A stretch of 64,000 bases of DNA. It comes from Luteimonas sp. YGD11-2. GTDB taxonomy: Bacteria; Pseudomonadota; Gammaproteobacteria; Xanthomonadales; Xanthomonadaceae. The notes beneath the pieces are model-generated. The model worked only from the letters and a program-made list of their open reading frames with translations. It made no database searches and had not been told where the DNA came from. The position numbers and the translations under genes were made by a program. The first letter of the stretch is position 1. The number at the start of each line of letters is the position of its first letter. Shown in pieces: positions 18,952 to 29,562 of this stretch. The DNA is taken from positions 3,038,001-3,102,000 of the forward strand of contig NZ_CP035376.1 of the NCBI RefSeq assembly GCF_004118975.1. The letters are read 5' to 3'.

Positions 18952-19812
18952 GACACACCAGCCGCGATAGGGACTGGCTGGACTGCTCGTGCACGCAAGA
19001 GTTGCTCTAACTCCGCGCCGCCCGTGGCGCGCACCGGGCTCCGACGTCCGCAGGTTCGGCACGAAAAGCACGAAGAGCATGGGCGGTCCCCGCCGAGCGC
19101 CTGCAACGCCCACGCCCGTGCGTTGGGCACTTCGGTATGGGGATCGATAGCAGTTGCAGCCGATCAAGCCCTGCCCGCCCGGCGCTATTCGCGGTTGATC
19201 TTCGTCCCGACACGACGACAGGTCGGAGCCCGCCGCGGACGCAGGGGATGTCCAGAGCCGGCCATGGATGGCCGGCGGCCGGATGTGGGAGCAGGACGCG
19301 GAGATATCCGGCTGGGCATCCCCCTGTGGCCGCGGTGGGCGGACTGGACTCCCGATAGGACTCCGGAGGAATCGGACGAAAACTCCGCAAGGGCGCCTGC
19401 CGGGCATTCCGCCGAGTCGGCGCCCGATATCGCCTTGGTCGGCGAAACACCCGGCAGGCGCCTGAGGAGAGTTCGCCGATCGGAGCGGAAAGGCCGACGC
19501 GCGCCGGCGAGACGGTCGCCGTTGCTCCCTTTCCAGCCATGCGCCGCCTCCAGCGCGGGTCTGGTGCCGTCGCAACCAGGGCAAATATCGGGCGCCGACT
19601 TGCGGCGGCACCGGATTCACGCCAAAGCCGACCGTCGAACCGTGGCACCGTCTTTCGCTGAGTCGCCACCGGATGCGAACCCGCTCCGTCCAGTAATCCG
19701 AACGCCCGACGCGTCGCAGGGACGGGGCAGACATCCCACCACGACTTCCGACCCCTGCGTGGCCTGCGCGCGGATGCCATGATCGGCGGTCGTCGCATTG
19801 CCGGATCACGCC
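18952..19812. other. 861-bp gene-free region rich in inverted repeats
   Basis: No reading frame here looks like a protein. The longest (minus strand, 19007-19798) is arginine/proline-rich and lacks domain features. The region contains several palindromic structures: a 9-base stem with a 2-base loop at 19257-19276 (around GCCGGCCAT), a long stem-loop at 19381-19473, and a 15-base inverted repeat GTCGGCGCCCGATAT at 19416-19430 with its complement at 19585-19599. Base use lacks the G/C third-position rhythm of neighbouring genes. It may be a dispersed intergenic repeat or hold a structured RNA. Confidence 0.55.
19381..19473. repeat. Long imperfect inverted repeat (stem-loop, 93 bases)
   Basis: Outer arms AACTC (19381-19385) and GAGTT (19469-19473), a perfect 13-base pair GGCGCCTGCCGGG (19392-19404) with CCCGGCAGGCGCC (19450-19462), and inner arms near TTCCGCCGA (19407-19415) and TCGGCGAAA (19439-19447). 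Three co-linear complementary blocks suggest a folded RNA or a REP/BIME-like element. Confidence 0.65.
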
Positions 19813-21630
19813 ATGAAGTCGTTGTTGCTGCCTGCCCTCATCGCCACCGCCCTCGCCGTCCCGGCCGCGTACGCGGCGCCGCCGCAGGCAACCGCGTCGG
19901 ACGCGCCGGCCGCCGCCAGCACGCTCCGCAGCGAGGCGGATGCCCGTTTCGAGGCGATCTACACCGCGGAGTGGGCATGGCGGCAGGCGGAGTTCGGTCG
20001 TGGCGAGGAGGAGGCCGGCAGCGAAACACGGCGCGGGCTGCCCGATGTCGGCCCCGACGCGCAGGCGGCGCGGCTGGCGCGCTGGGAGCAGGTGCTGGCC
20101 GGGCTCGACGGCATCGACGCCGATGCGCTGTCGGCGGAGAACCGCATCAACCTGGCGATCTACCGGTCGCAGGTGGAGAACCTCGCCGACAACGTGCGCC
20201 TGCGCAGCTACGAGATGCCGTTCAATTCCGACAGCTCGTTCTGGGCCAGCCTGTCGTTCATGACCCGCCGGCCGTTCCGCACCGCCGCCGACTACGAGGC
20301 CTACATCGCGCGGCTGGCCGACGTGCCGCGCTACTTCGAGCAGCAGATCGGCAACATGCGCGCCGGGCTGGCACGCGGTTTCAGCGTGCCGCGCGCGGTT
20401 CTCGACGGCCGCGACGTGTCGATCGCGGCGGTGGCGGAACTCGACGATGCCGAAAACGCGACGTTCTGGTCGCCGTTCGAGCGCATGCCGGCCGGCATGC
20501 CGGCAGCCGAACAGGAACGCCTGCGCGCGCAGGGCCGCGCGGCGATCGAATCGGCGGTGATCCCCGCGTTCGCCAACCTGCTGACCTTCTTCCGCAGCGA
20601 GTACGTGCCACAGGCGCGCACCACCCTGGCCGCCGAGGCCATGCCCGGCGGCGAGGCGTTCTACCGCCAGCAGATCCGCGAATACACCACGCTCGAGCTG
20701 TCGCCGCAGGAGATCCACGACATCGGCCTCGCCGAGGTGGCGCGGATCCGCGCGCAGATGCAGGAGATCATCGACGGGCTGGATTTCGACGGCGATTTCG
20801 ACGCGTTCCTGACCTTCCTGCGCACCGATCCACGGTTCTACGCGAAGACCCCGGAGGAGCTGCTGCACCGTGCGGCGTGGATCTCCAAGCGCGTGGACGG
20901 GGTGATCGGCCAGTACTTCGACCCGCTGCCGCGCGGGCGCTTCACCATCGTGCCGGTGCCCGACGACATCGCGCCGTTCTGGACCGCCGGCCGCGGTGGC
21001 ATGGGCACCTACTGGCTCAACACCTACGACCTGCCGTCGCGGCCGATGTACAACCTGCCGGCGCTGACCCTGCATGAATCCGATCCCGGTCACGCCTTCC
21101 AGGCGGCACTGGCGCGCGAACAGGGCGAGCAGCCGGCGTTCCGCCGCGACAGCTACATCTCCGCCTACGGCGAAGGCTGGGGCCTGTACGTGGAGAAGCT
21201 GGGCGAGGAAATGGGCATCTACGAGACGCCCTACGAGCACTTCGGCCGGCTGACCTACGAGATGTGGCGCGCGGCGCGGCTGGTCATCGACACCGGCGTG
21301 CACCACAAGGGCTGGAGCCGCGACCAGGCGCTGGCGTTCCTGCGCGACAACACCGCGCTGTCCGAGCACGAGGTCACCACCGAGGTCGACCGCTACATTT
21401 CCTGGCCGGCGCAGGCGCTGTCCTACAAGCTGGGCGAGATCGCGATCGTGCGCCTGCGTGGCGAGGCGGAAGCCGAACTCGGAGAGCGCTTCGACATCCG
21501 CGCCTTCCACAACGCGGTGCTGCGCGAAGGCTCGGTGCCGTTGCCGGTGCTGGAATCGCAGATCCGGGCATTCATCCGTGAGGCGAAGGCGGCGCCGGCC
21601 GCCGCGACGCAGGCCGCCGCGGCGCCCTGA
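19813..21630 (+). CDS. DUF885-family secreted peptidase-like protein
   Basis: 605 residues with a signal peptide ([20 protein letters not shown]) and the DUF885 fold. The diagnostic [16 protein letters not shown] gives an HExxxGH zinc-type site, followed by [22 protein letters not shown] with a candidate third ligand Glu, and [18 protein letters not shown]. The family is distantly related to M32-like metallopeptidases, and its substrates are mostly unknown. It is predicted periplasmic. The ATG at 19813 starts the signal peptide and is preceded by the repeat-rich gene-free region. Confidence 0.88.
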   Translation: MKSLLLPALIATALAVPAAYAAPPQATASDAPAAASTLRSEADARFEAIYTAEWAWRQAEFGRGEEEAGSETRRGLPDVGPDAQAARLARWEQVLAGLDGIDADALSAENRINLAIYRSQVENLADNVRLRSYEMPFNSDSSFWASLSFMTRRPFRTAADYEAYIARLADVPRYFEQQIGNMRAGLARGFSVPRAVLDGRDVSIAAVAELDDAENATFWSPFERMPAGMPAAEQERLRAQGRAAIESAVIPAFANLLTFFRSEYVPQARTTLAAEAMPGGEAFYRQQIREYTTLELSPQEIHDIGLAEVARIRAQMQEIIDGLDFDGDFDAFLTFLRTDPRFYAKTPEELLHRAAWISKRVDGVIGQYFDPLPRGRFTIVPVPDDIAPFWTAGRGGMGTYWLNTYDLPSRPMYNLPALTLHESDPGHAFQAALAREQGEQPAFRRDSYISAYGEGWGLYVEKLGEEMGIYETPYEHFGRLTYEMWRAARLVIDTGVHHKGWSRDQALAFLRDNTALSEHEVTTEVDRYISWPAQALSYKLGEIAIVRLRGEAEAELGERFDIRAFHNAVLREGSVPLPVLESQIRAFIREAKAAPAAATQAAAAP

Positions 21631-21932
21631 ACCCAAGCACCAGCCACGCGCGCCCGGGCGGACCCCGTCGCGCGGCGGCTGCTGTGGATAACTTGCCTGC
21701 GGCGGGCCAGGCCGGCATAATGCCCGGCTCGCTGTGCCCGCCTGGCCGTTCCGGCAGACAGGGTGGACGTTTCCGGAAGCGCGATTCCGGCCCACCCGGC
21801 ACCGCCGCCGCCTTCATGGTGGCCTGCCCGTATCGCGCGCCGCCCGCTTCACCGCGTGGTCGGCGGGGCCGTCGCCTCCCTGGCCAAGGGGGGCATCCAT
21901 GCGGAATCTCCGCGACCCACCAGAGGTGCACC
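21631..21932 (+). other. Intergenic region holding the rpmB promoter and a long leader
   Basis: 302 bases without a gene. The promoter lies at 21693-21721. About 205 bases of GC-rich sequence follow before the rpmB ATG, an unusually long 5' leader for a ribosomal-protein operon. It could hold a regulatory structure, but none was recognised. Confidence 0.5.
21693..21721 (+). promoter_or_regulatory. Sigma-70 promoter of rpmB-rpmG
   Basis: TTGCCT (21693-21698), a 17-base spacer and CATAAT (21716-21721) form the best -35/-10 pair seen in the window. It drives rpmB and rpmG. Confidence 0.75.
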
Positions 21933-22169
21933 ATGTCCCGAGTCTGCCAAGTCACCGGCAAGCGTACGACGACCGGCAACAACGTCTCGCACGCGATGAA
22001 CAAGACCCGCCGCCGTTTCATGCCGAATCTCCACGAGCGCCGTTTCTGGGTCGCGTCGGAGAACCGCTGGATCAAGCTGCGCGTGTCCGCCAAGGCGCTG
22101 CGTACCATCGACAAGAACGGCATCGATTCCGTGATCGCCGAGCTGCGCAAGCGCGGCGAAAAGATCTGA
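21933..22169 (+). CDS. rpmB: 50S ribosomal protein L28
   Basis: 78 residues with the typical start [20 protein letters not shown] and the block [14 protein letters not shown]. It is a component of the large ribosomal subunit. First gene of the rpmB-rpmG operon, 14 bases before rpmG. The start follows CAGAGG. Confidence 0.97.
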   Translation: MSRVCQVTGKRTTTGNNVSHAMNKTRRRFMPNLHERRFWVASENRWIKLRVSAKALRTIDKNGIDSVIAELRKRGEKI

Positions 22170-22183
22170 GGAGGATCTGAACC

Positions 22184-22348
22184 ATGGCTTCCAAGCGCGA
22201 CAAGATCCGCCTGATTTCGTCGGCCGGTACCGGCCACTTCTACACCACCGACAAGAACAAGAAGAACACCCCCGGCAAGATGGAGATCAAGAAGTACGAT
22301 CCCGTCGTGCGCAAGCACGTGCCGTACAAGGAAGGCAAGATCAAGTGA
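22184..22348 (+). CDS. rpmG: 50S ribosomal protein L33
   Basis: 54 residues beginning [19 protein letters not shown] and ending in a lysine-rich tail. No cysteine is present, so this is the zinc-independent (C-minus) form. GAGGAGGATCTGA gives a strong ribosome-binding site. It is followed after 57 bases by a rho-independent terminator. Confidence 0.97.
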   Translation: MASKRDKIRLISSAGTGHFYTTDKNKKNTPGKMEIKKYDPVVRKHVPYKEGKIK

Positions 22349-22405
22349 TGTGACCGCCTGCGCTGCAGGCGTACGATCACGGCCCGCACCATGCGGGCTC
22401 ACCGG

Positions 22406-22425
22406 AACCCGCCGCAAGGCGGGTT
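22406..22425 (+). terminator. Rho-independent terminator of rpmB-rpmG
   Basis: Perfect 8-base stem AACCCGCC / GGCGGGTT with a GCAA tetraloop, followed by TCGTGTGTG. A second small hairpin GCCCGC-accat-GCGGGC precedes it at 22382-22397. Confidence 0.8.
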
Positions 22426-22479
22426 TCGTGTGTGTGGGCGTACACTCCGGGCGGACTCGAGGTCGGCCGGGGAGGGCTG

Positions 22480-25400
22480 ATGCTTCCAGGCTGGATGCTG
22501 CTGCTGGTGTCGGTGGGCTACGCCGCGCTGCTGTTCGCGGTGGCGTGGTGGGGCGACCGCAACCCCACCCACGTGCAGCGCCCGGCATTGCGCCCGGTGG
22601 TCTACAGCCTGGCGCTGGCGGTGTACTGCTCGTCGTGGACCTTCTACGGCGCGGTCGGCAGCGCCGCGCGGCATGGCCTGGGTTACCTGCCGATCTACCT
22701 CGGCCCATTGCTGCTGCTGGTGTTCGGCTGGCGCATCCTGGAACGGATGGCGCTGGTGGCGCAGTCGCAGAGCACGGTGTCGATCGCCGACTTCATCGCC
22801 GCGCGCTACGGCCGCTCGCAGCGGCTGGCGGCGATGGTGGCGGTCATCGCGCTGGTGGCCGCGGTGCCGTACCTGGCCTTGCAGTACAAGGCGGTGGCGC
22901 TGTCGCTGCAGGTGCTGGGCGGGCCGGAGATGGCGCAGAGCAGCTTCGGCGATCCGGCGCTGTACGTGGCGCTGCTGATGGCGCTGTTCGCGATCCTGTT
23001 CGGCACCCGCCAGGTCGATGCCACCGAACACCGCCCCGGCATGATGCTGGCGATCGCGCTGGAATCGCTGGTCAAACTGGTCGCGCTGGTGGCGGTGGGC
23101 GTGTTCGCGCTGTTCTGGTTCGGCAGCGCCCCGCGCTTCGCCGAGGCCAGCACCGCGCTGTTCTCCAACGCCGCGCCCGATGGCTTCGTGGCGCAGACGC
23201 TGCTGGCGTTCGCGGCGATCTTCTGCCTGCCCCGCCAGTTCCACGTGGCGATCGTCGAATGCGGCGACGTCTCGGAGATCCGCCGGGCGCGCTGGCTGTT
23301 CGGTGGCTACCTGGTGATCGTGAGCCTGATGGTGGTGCCCATCGCCGCCGCCGGCATCGCCCTGTTCGACGATGGCGCCGCGATCGCCGACACCTACGTG
23401 CTCGCACTGCCGCTGGCCGAACAGCGCGAGGCGCTGGCGCTGTTCGCCTATGTCGGCGGCTTCTCCGCGGCCACCGGCATGGTCATCGTGGCGAGCGTGG
23501 CGCTGGCCATCATGGTCTCCAACGACCTGGTGATGCCGCTGCTGCTGCGCCGCCCCGGCTGGGCCCAGCGCCATGGCGGCGATCTCGCCGGCACCGTGCT
23601 GTGGGTGCGACGGGTGACGATCCTGTGCTTCGCCGGGCTGGCCTACGGCTATTACCGCGCCAGCGGCTCGGACACCACGCTGGCCTCCTACGGGTTGATG
23701 GCGTTCGCCGCGGTGGCGCAGTTCGCGCCGGCGCTGATCGGCGGCCTCTACTGGCGCGGCGCCAGCCGCGAGGGCGCCGAGGCCGGCCTGCTGATCGGCT
23801 TCGCGGTGTGGATCTACACGCTGCTGCTGCCCACGCTCACCGATGCCGGCTGGTTCGACGGCGCCTGGCTCGAGGACGGCCCGTTCGGCATCGGCTGGCT
23901 GCAGCCGCGCGGGCTGTTCGGCATGCAGGGCTGGGATCCGCTCACCCACGGCACGTTCTGGGCGCTGCTGTTCAATATCGGCACGCTGCTGCTGGTCTCG
24001 CAACGCTGGCGCCCGGGCCTGGAGGAGCATCTGGCGGCGGTGCCCTACCTCAATCCGTATGCCGAGCGGCGCACGCCCGGTACCAGCGAATGGCGCAGCG
24101 GGCTACAGGTGCGCGACCTGCTGACGCTTGCGCGCCGCATCGTCGGCGCACGCCATGCGCAGCGCGCCTTCATCGAGCAGGCGCAGTCGCTGGTCCAGCC
24201 GCTGCAGCCCGCGGCACCGGCCGACCGCATCTGGGTGCAGTTCACCGAACGCCTGCTGGCGTCGGCCATCGGCGCGGCCTCGGCGCGACTGGTGCTGACC
24301 AGCTCGCTGCGCGGCACCGGCATGGACCTGGGCGAAGTGGTCGCGGTGCTCGACGAGGCCGGTCAGGAACTGCGCTTCAACCGCGAGATCCTGTCCACCA
24401 CGCTGGAAAACATCGACCAGGGCGTGAGCGTGGTCGATCGCGAGATGCGCCTGGTGGCATGGAACCGCCGTTACCAGCAGCTGTTCGACTATCCCGACGG
24501 CATGCTCTACGTCGGCCGCCCGGTCGCCGACCTGATCCGCTACAACGCCGAGCGCGGCGAACTCGGCGAGCTCAACGACGCGGCCGTGGACACCGAGACC
24601 GCCAAGCGCATCGCCTATATGCGCGGCGGTTCGCCGCATGTCTCCGAACGCGTGCTCGGCAGCGGGCTGGTGATCGAGGTGCGCGGCCAGCCGCTGCCGG
24701 GTGGTGGCTACGTCACCAGCTACAGCGACGTCACCGAATACAAGCGCGTGGAACGCGCGCTGCGCGAGGTCAACGAGACGCTCGAGCAGCGCGTCACCGT
24801 GCGCACCCGCGAAGCGGAGGCCGCGCAGCAGTCGCGCACGCGTTTCCTCGCCGCGCTCAGCCATGACGTGCTGCAACCGCTCAATGCCGCGCGGCTGTTC
24901 ACCTCGGCGCTGCGCGAAAGCGACGAGGCCGACGAGCAGCGCCGCCTCGCCGAGCGCGTGGACACCTCGCTGCGCGCGGCCGAGGAACTGCTCGACGGCC
25001 TGCTCGACGTCTCGCGGCTGGATGCCGGTGCGTTGCGCCCGGAATGGTCGGACTTCGACGCCGCCGAACTGATGCGCGAACTTGCCGCGCAGTACGCACC
25101 GATGGCGGCGGCGCGCGGCATCGAGGTGCGCCTGAGCGTGCGCGCGCTGCCTGTGCACAGCGACCGCCGCCTGCTGCGCCGCGTGCTGCAGAACTTCCTC
25201 GCCAACGCGCTGCGCTATACCCGCGAGGGCCGCATCGTGCTGGCGGCGCGCCCGCGCGGCGACAGCGTCGCGCTGCAGGTGTGGGACACCGGCCCGGGCA
25301 TTCCCGAGCACCACATGCGGCAGATCTACGACGAGTTCCATCGCTACCAGCAGCCGTTCGACTGGGATGAGCGCGGGCTGGGCCTGGGGCTGTCGATCTG

Positions 25401-25923
25401 CCAGCGCATCTCCCGGCTGCTGGGCCACCGCCTCGACGCACGTTCGCGCGTGGGATACGGCAGCGTGTTCTCGATCATGGTCCCGCGCGCCGAACACGCC
25501 GTGCCGGTGCCTGCACGGGCGGCGATGGAACTCGGCGAGTCGCTGGCCGGCATGCGCGTGCTGTGCGTGGACAACGATCCCGACATCCTCGCCGGCATGC
25601 AGGCACTGCTGCAGCGCTGGCAGGTGCTGGTGCTGACCGCGACCACCGTGGATGCCGCGCTGGCCCGCATGGACGATGCGCCCGATGTGCTGGTGGTCGA
25701 CTACCACCTGCATGACCGCCTCGACGGCCTCGACACACTCGATGCATTGCGGGCAATCGCGCCCGGAACGCCCGGCGTGCTGCTGACCGCCGACGGCAGC
25801 GATGCGCTCAAGCAGGCCGCACGCAGGCGTGGCTACCGGGTGCTGACCAAGCCGCTCAAGCCGGCGTCGCTGCGTGCCTTCCTGGCCGCGCAGCGGCGGC
25901 CGCCACGCGTCCACGACCGCTAG
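22480..25923 (+). CDS. crbS: Transporter-fused hybrid sensor histidine kinase (CrbS-like)
   Basis: 1147 residues. The N-terminal half (about 1-510) is a sodium:solute symporter-like bundle of about 13 membrane segments. A linker follows, then a PAS domain (about 635-760, ENIDQGVSVVDREMRLVAWN), a HisKA domain with phospho-acceptor His795 (ALSHDVLQPLNAARLF), a HATPase with Asn909 and DTGPGIPE/GLGLGLSI, and a C-terminal receiver domain with Asp1074 (VVDYHLHD). This matches CrbS/MxtR-type kinases that control acetate use. The cluster holds a LuxR-type regulator, acsA and an acetate symporter, which supports the call. The start at 22480 follows GGGAGGG, and an upstream in-frame ATG at 22432 lies in the terminator region. 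Confidence 0.88.
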   Translation: MLPGWMLLLVSVGYAALLFAVAWWGDRNPTHVQRPALRPVVYSLALAVYCSSWTFYGAVGSAARHGLGYLPIYLGPLLLLVFGWRILERMALVAQSQSTVSIADFIAARYGRSQRLAAMVAVIALVAAVPYLALQYKAVALSLQVLGGPEMAQSSFGDPALYVALLMALFAILFGTRQVDATEHRPGMMLAIALESLVKLVALVAVGVFALFWFGSAPRFAEASTALFSNAAPDGFVAQTLLAFAAIFCLPRQFHVAIVECGDVSEIRRARWLFGGYLVIVSLMVVPIAAAGIALFDDGAAIADTYVLALPLAEQREALALFAYVGGFSAATGMVIVASVALAIMVSNDLVMPLLLRRPGWAQRHGGDLAGTVLWVRRVTILCFAGLAYGYYRASGSDTTLASYGLMAFAAVAQFAPALIGGLYWRGASREGAEAGLLIGFAVWIYTLLLPTLTDAGWFDGAWLEDGPFGIGWLQPRGLFGMQGWDPLTHGTFWALLFNIGTLLLVSQRWRPGLEEHLAAVPYLNPYAERRTPGTSEWRSGLQVRDLLTLARRIVGARHAQRAFIEQAQSLVQPLQPAAPADRIWVQFTERLLASAIGAASARLVLTSSLRGTGMDLGEVVAVLDEAGQELRFNREILSTTLENIDQGVSVVDREMRLVAWNRRYQQLFDYPDGMLYVGRPVADLIRYNAERGELGELNDAAVDTETAKRIAYMRGGSPHVSERVLGSGLVIEVRGQPLPGGGYVTSYSDVTEYKRVERALREVNETLEQRVTVRTREAEAAQQSRTRFLAALSHDVLQPLNAARLFTSALRESDEADEQRRLAERVDTSLRAAEELLDGLLDVSRLDAGALRPEWSDFDAAELMRELAAQYAPMAAARGIEVRLSVRALPVHSDRRLLRRVLQNFLANALRYTREGRIVLAARPRGDSVALQVWDTGPGIPEHHMRQIYDEFHRYQQPFDWDERGLGLGLSICQRISRLLGHRLDARSRVGYGSVFSIMVPRAEHAVPVPARAAMELGESLAGMRVLCVDNDPDILAGMQALLQRWQVLVLTATTVDAALARMDDAPDVLVVDYHLHDRLDGLDTLDALRAIAPGTPGVLLTADGSDALKQAARRRGYRVLTKPLKPASLRAFLAAQRRPPRVHDR

Positions 25924-25991
25924 CAGCCGGCACGGCGGGCCGCGCGCACGTGCTTGCTACACTGCCCCGCCCTGCAAGGCCCTGCCGTCGG

Positions 25992-26633
25992 ATGATCGAC
26001 TCCCGTACCCGCCGCGACGCACTGGGCGACCGCCTCGAACAGATCATTGCCGACCTCGACGGCGAGCACCTCAGCCTGGGCAGCATCGTCGAGCGGATCG
26101 GCAGCGAAGGGCTGTTGCTGCTGTCGATGCTGCTGACGGTGGTGTTCCTGATCCCGGTCTCGATCCCCGGCGTGAGCACGGTATTCGGCGCGGCGCTGCT
26201 GCTGATCGGCGTCAGCCGGCTGACCGGGCGCCCGCTGTGGCTGCCCACGCGCCTGCGCGAGCGCCGGCTGCCGGCGGAGAAGCTGCGCAACGGCCTGCGC
26301 CGCGGGCTGTCCTGGGTGCGGCGGCTCGAGCGCGTCAGCCGGCCGGGCCGCCTGGCCGCGCTGGCCGAAGGCCGCGCCATCGACATCTTCAACAGCCTCG
26401 CCTTCATCTTCGCCGCGCTGCTGCTGATGGCGCCGTTCGGCTTCGTGCCCTTCAGCAACACCTTCCCGGCGGTCGCGCTGCTGTTCTATGCGATCGGCAT
26501 GATCCAGCGCGATGGCGGCGCGATTCTGCTCGGCCATCTCGCCACCATCGGCACCGTCATCTATTTCGCGGTGCTGATCGGCGGCGGCGGCTATGCGCTG
26601 CATGCGCTGTGGCGGATGGTCGGCGGCAACTGA
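25992..26633 (+). CDS. ExoD-family membrane protein
   Basis: 213 residues matching the exopolysaccharide synthesis ExoD family: LGSIVERIGSEGLLLLSMLLTV near the N-terminus, PVSIPGVSTVFGAALLLIG, and a second half with LLLMAPFGFVPFSNTFPAVALLFYAIGMIQRDG. About four membrane segments are seen. The molecular role is unclear. It lies between the crbS- and crbR-like genes and is convergent with the latter. A TACACT box at 25958-25963 may be its -10. Confidence 0.8.
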   Translation: MIDSRTRRDALGDRLEQIIADLDGEHLSLGSIVERIGSEGLLLLSMLLTVVFLIPVSIPGVSTVFGAALLLIGVSRLTGRPLWLPTRLRERRLPAEKLRNGLRRGLSWVRRLERVSRPGRLAALAEGRAIDIFNSLAFIFAALLLMAPFGFVPFSNTFPAVALLFYAIGMIQRDGGAILLGHLATIGTVIYFAVLIGGGGYALHALWRMVGGN

Positions 26634-26724
26634 TCCGTGGGAGCGCGCTCGCGCACGAGTCCCGCTCCCGTCGTGGATAAAGTCCTTCGCGACGCGTGCG
26701 GCTTCGCGCTCGCGCCATCAACCG

Positions 26725-27396
26725 TCAGTCGATCTCGTCGGGCGGTGCGGTAACCGCCGCCGGGTCCACCGCCAGGCGGCCGGCGATCAGCACTGCCTGG
26801 GTGCGGTTGCTGGCGCCGAGCTTGCGCAGGATCGCGCTCATGTGCGCCTTGACCGTGGCTTCGGACACGCCCAGCTCGTAGCCGATCTGCTTGTTGAGCA
26901 TGCCCTCGCCCAGCATCTGCAGCACGCGGAACTGCTGCGGGGTGAGGTCGCTGATGCGCGCGGCGACATCGTGCTCGTCGGCGCTTGCCGCCGGCGCGGC
27001 GCCGGCTGCGGCCGGCACCCAGCGATCGCCATCGAGCACCCGCTGCAGCGCCTCGCCCAGTACCTGGGTATCGGCCGACTTGGGGATGAAGCCCATCGCG
27101 CCATGGTCGAGCGCGCGTCGCATCACCGTGGGTTCCTCGCGCGCGGACACGATCACGATCGGCAGCTGCGGATGCTGCGCGCGCAGGTGCACCAGCGCGC
27201 TGAAGCCCTGCGCGCCCGGCATGTTGAGGTCGAGCAGCAGCAGGTCGGCATCGGGTTCCGCATCCACCAGCCCGTAGAGGCTGTGGGTGTCGCTGGCCTC
27301 GCACAGGCGTGCATCGGGCAGCGTACGCGCGACCGCCCCGCGCAACGCTTCGCGAAACAGCGGATGGTCGTCGGCGACGAGGATGGTCCGGGACAT
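26725..27396 (-). CDS. crbR: LuxR/NarL-type response regulator (CrbR-like)
   Basis: 223 residues: an N-terminal receiver domain with acidic pair Asp9/Asp10 and phospho-acceptor Asp56 (LLLLDLNMPG), then a LuxR-type helix-turn-helix (LTPQQFRVLQMLGEGMLNKQIGYELGVSE...). It is the expected partner of the nearby CrbS-like kinase. In Vibrio and Pseudomonas, CrbR activates acs and acetate-uptake genes. It is placed 29 bases downstream of acsA on the same strand, so it may be co-transcribed with its target and form a feedback loop. Confidence 0.85.
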   Translation of the reverse strand: MSRTILVADDHPLFREALRGAVARTLPDARLCEASDTHSLYGLVDAEPDADLLLLDLNMPGAQGFSALVHLRAQHPQLPIVIVSAREEPTVMRRALDHGAMGFIPKSADTQVLGEALQRVLDGDRWVPAAAGAAPAASADEHDVAARISDLTPQQFRVLQMLGEGMLNKQIGYELGVSEATVKAHMSAILRKLGASNRTQAVLIAGRLAVDPAAVTAPPDEID

Positions 27397-27425
27397 GCTG
27401 CGGGGCCTTCGGGGTGCGGCGGCCG

Positions 27426-29384
<1,959 letters not shown>

Positions 29385-29442
29385 GGCGCGCTCCGCAAAT
29401 GACCTGACCCCAGAGTGTGCCGCATCCAACCGCGCACCGGCT

Positions 29443-29456
29443 TAGACGTTGGTCTA
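29443..29456. promoter_or_regulatory. Candidate operator (TAGAC-N4-GTCTA) between acsA and the porin gene
   Basis: A perfect inverted repeat TAGAC-GTTG-GTCTA in the 178-base divergent region 29385-29562. Just downstream are GGTCCGGACC and ACCAATGGT, also palindromic. A LuxR-type dimer such as the CrbR-like regulator could bind here to control both directions. The protein-site link is an inference. Confidence 0.45.
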
Positions 29457-29562
29457 GGTCCGGACCACTACGACCAATGGTGTATTGGCGCGCCGGGGGG
29501 TGGCATGCAGGCTCGCTGCGACCGGTCCGCGTGCAGGTCCGGATCCGCATCGGGGAGGGGAC

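Noticed and set aside
19007..19798. 263-codon minus-strand frame in the gene-free region downstream of parB
   Set aside because: It is Arg/Pro/Ala-rich, lacks a ribosome-binding site and domain, and overlaps strong inverted repeats, so it is treated as noncoding.
17812..21795. Very long minus-strand open frame antisense to parB and the DUF885 gene (over 1300 codons)
   Set aside because: It runs antisense through established genes, is rich in Arg/Gly/Ala/His without any domain, and reflects the high GC content that removes stop codons.
23238..23251. parS-like sequence (GTTCCACGTGGCGA) inside the kinase gene
   Set aside because: Only the left half matches the consensus GTTCCACGTGGAAC. It falls in a conserved coding segment, so it is probably chance.
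22399..24030. Long minus-strand frame antisense to the CrbS-like kinase gene
   Set aside because: The opposite strand encodes a well-supported kinase, and this frame is low complexity (Gln/His/Arg) with no recognisable domain.
26639..26668. Hairpin GGGAGCG / CGCTCCC between the ExoD-family and CrbR-like genes as a terminator
   Set aside because: The loop is long and there is no T-run on either strand, so terminator function is not supported.
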